Origin: Thermococcus sp.
GTDB lineage: Archaea > Methanobacteriota_B > Thermococci > Thermococcales > Thermococcaceae
Length of the DNA stretch: 5,948 nt
NCBI GenBank assembly: GCA_021157445.1
Contig: JAGGWM010000158.1
Location: forward strand, 1-5,948
Direction: 5' to 3'
Positions 5,847 through 5,948 of this stretch are shown piece by piece. Numbering within the stretch: position 1 is the first letter of the stretch; every line of letters begins with the position of its first letter. The notes below the pieces were generated by a model. It was not told the DNA's origin. It saw nothing but the letters and a program-made list of their open reading frames with translations, and searched no databases. The position numbers and the translations under genes were made by a program.

Positions 5847-5948
5847 TCACCACTCTTCTTCCTCGTCCCAATCCTCATCCCACTCTTCTTCAAAATCTTC
5901 TTCCCACTCTTCCTCTCCCCATTCCTCTTCATCCCAGTCCTCGTCCCA
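5847..5948 (-). CDS. C-terminal end of an unidentified protein with an acidic, Trp-rich tail (partial)
   Basis: On the minus strand a frame is open from the right edge to a TGA at 5849-5847, giving 33 residues. Of these 24 are Asp or Glu, seven are Trp, and the remaining two are Gly and Phe. It begins WDEDWDEEEWGEE and ends DWDEEEEW. Aromatic residues fall at positions 1, 5, 10, 15, 19, 23, 27 and 33, so nearly every fourth or fifth residue is aromatic with only acids between, apart from one Gly. No fold or family can be named from this tail, and the body of the protein lies outside the window. The plus strand of the same stretch is also open but would encode a poly-serine string. The minus frame is preferred because it ends in a clean stop 60 bases before moeA on the same strand, and because acidic C-terminal tails are common in Thermococcales proteins. 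Confidence 0.65.
   Translation of the reverse strand, partial: WDEDWDEEEWGEEEWEEDFEEEWDEDWDEEEEW

Noticed and set aside
5850..5948. Plus-strand serine-rich low-complexity frame at the right edge.
   Set aside because: It is the complement of the acidic Trp-rich minus-strand tail. The minus frame ends in a proper stop and sits in the same orientation as moeA, so the serine run is more likely a shadow.

Overview
The window looks like ordinary chromosome of a hyperthermophilic archaeon of the order Thermococcales (Thermococcus, Pyrococcus or Palaeococcus). Four things point there. The 5S rRNA on the minus strand resembles the Thermococcus type. There is an archaeal RNase P protein of the Rpp21/RNP4 family. 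Genes start with GGTGA-type ribosome binding sites, and AT-rich boxes lie about 25-27 bases before the expected transcript starts. The protein genes are rich in Lys, Glu and Ile, while the rRNA gene is GC-rich, as in hyperthermophiles with moderate genomic GC. The species cannot be named from this.

Layout, left to right. (1) On the plus strand, the 3' part of a MeaB-type GTPase overlaps a methylmalonyl-CoA epimerase gene by an ATGA. These are two accessory proteins of the B12-dependent methylmalonyl-CoA mutase pathway. A T-rich terminator follows. (2) A solitary 5S rRNA gene lies on the minus strand, facing the epimerase gene. (3) Divergent from the 5S gene, a 500-residue protein is encoded on the plus strand. 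I read it as a probable degenerate MCM-like protein: OB-fold-like N-terminal part, no Walker A motif, winged-helix-like C-terminus. It is followed after 8 bases by the RNase P subunit RNP4. (4) Converging on these from the right, on the minus strand, are seryl-tRNA synthetase and the molybdenum/tungsten cofactor protein MoeA. (5) At the right edge is the last 33 codons of a minus-strand gene with a very acidic, tryptophan-punctuated C-terminus.

Functionally this is mostly housekeeping: propionyl/methylmalonyl-CoA metabolism, ribosome and tRNA processing, tRNA charging, and cofactor synthesis. The cofactor is probably used with tungsten in this group. No mobile element, CRISPR array, tRNA gene or defence system was seen. 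The less ordinary points are the MCM-like protein without an ATPase motif, a perfectly palindromic TATA box placed at the right distance for both the 5S gene and that protein gene, repeated AAATAAC half-sites in the serS promoter, and the acidic-aromatic tail at the right edge.
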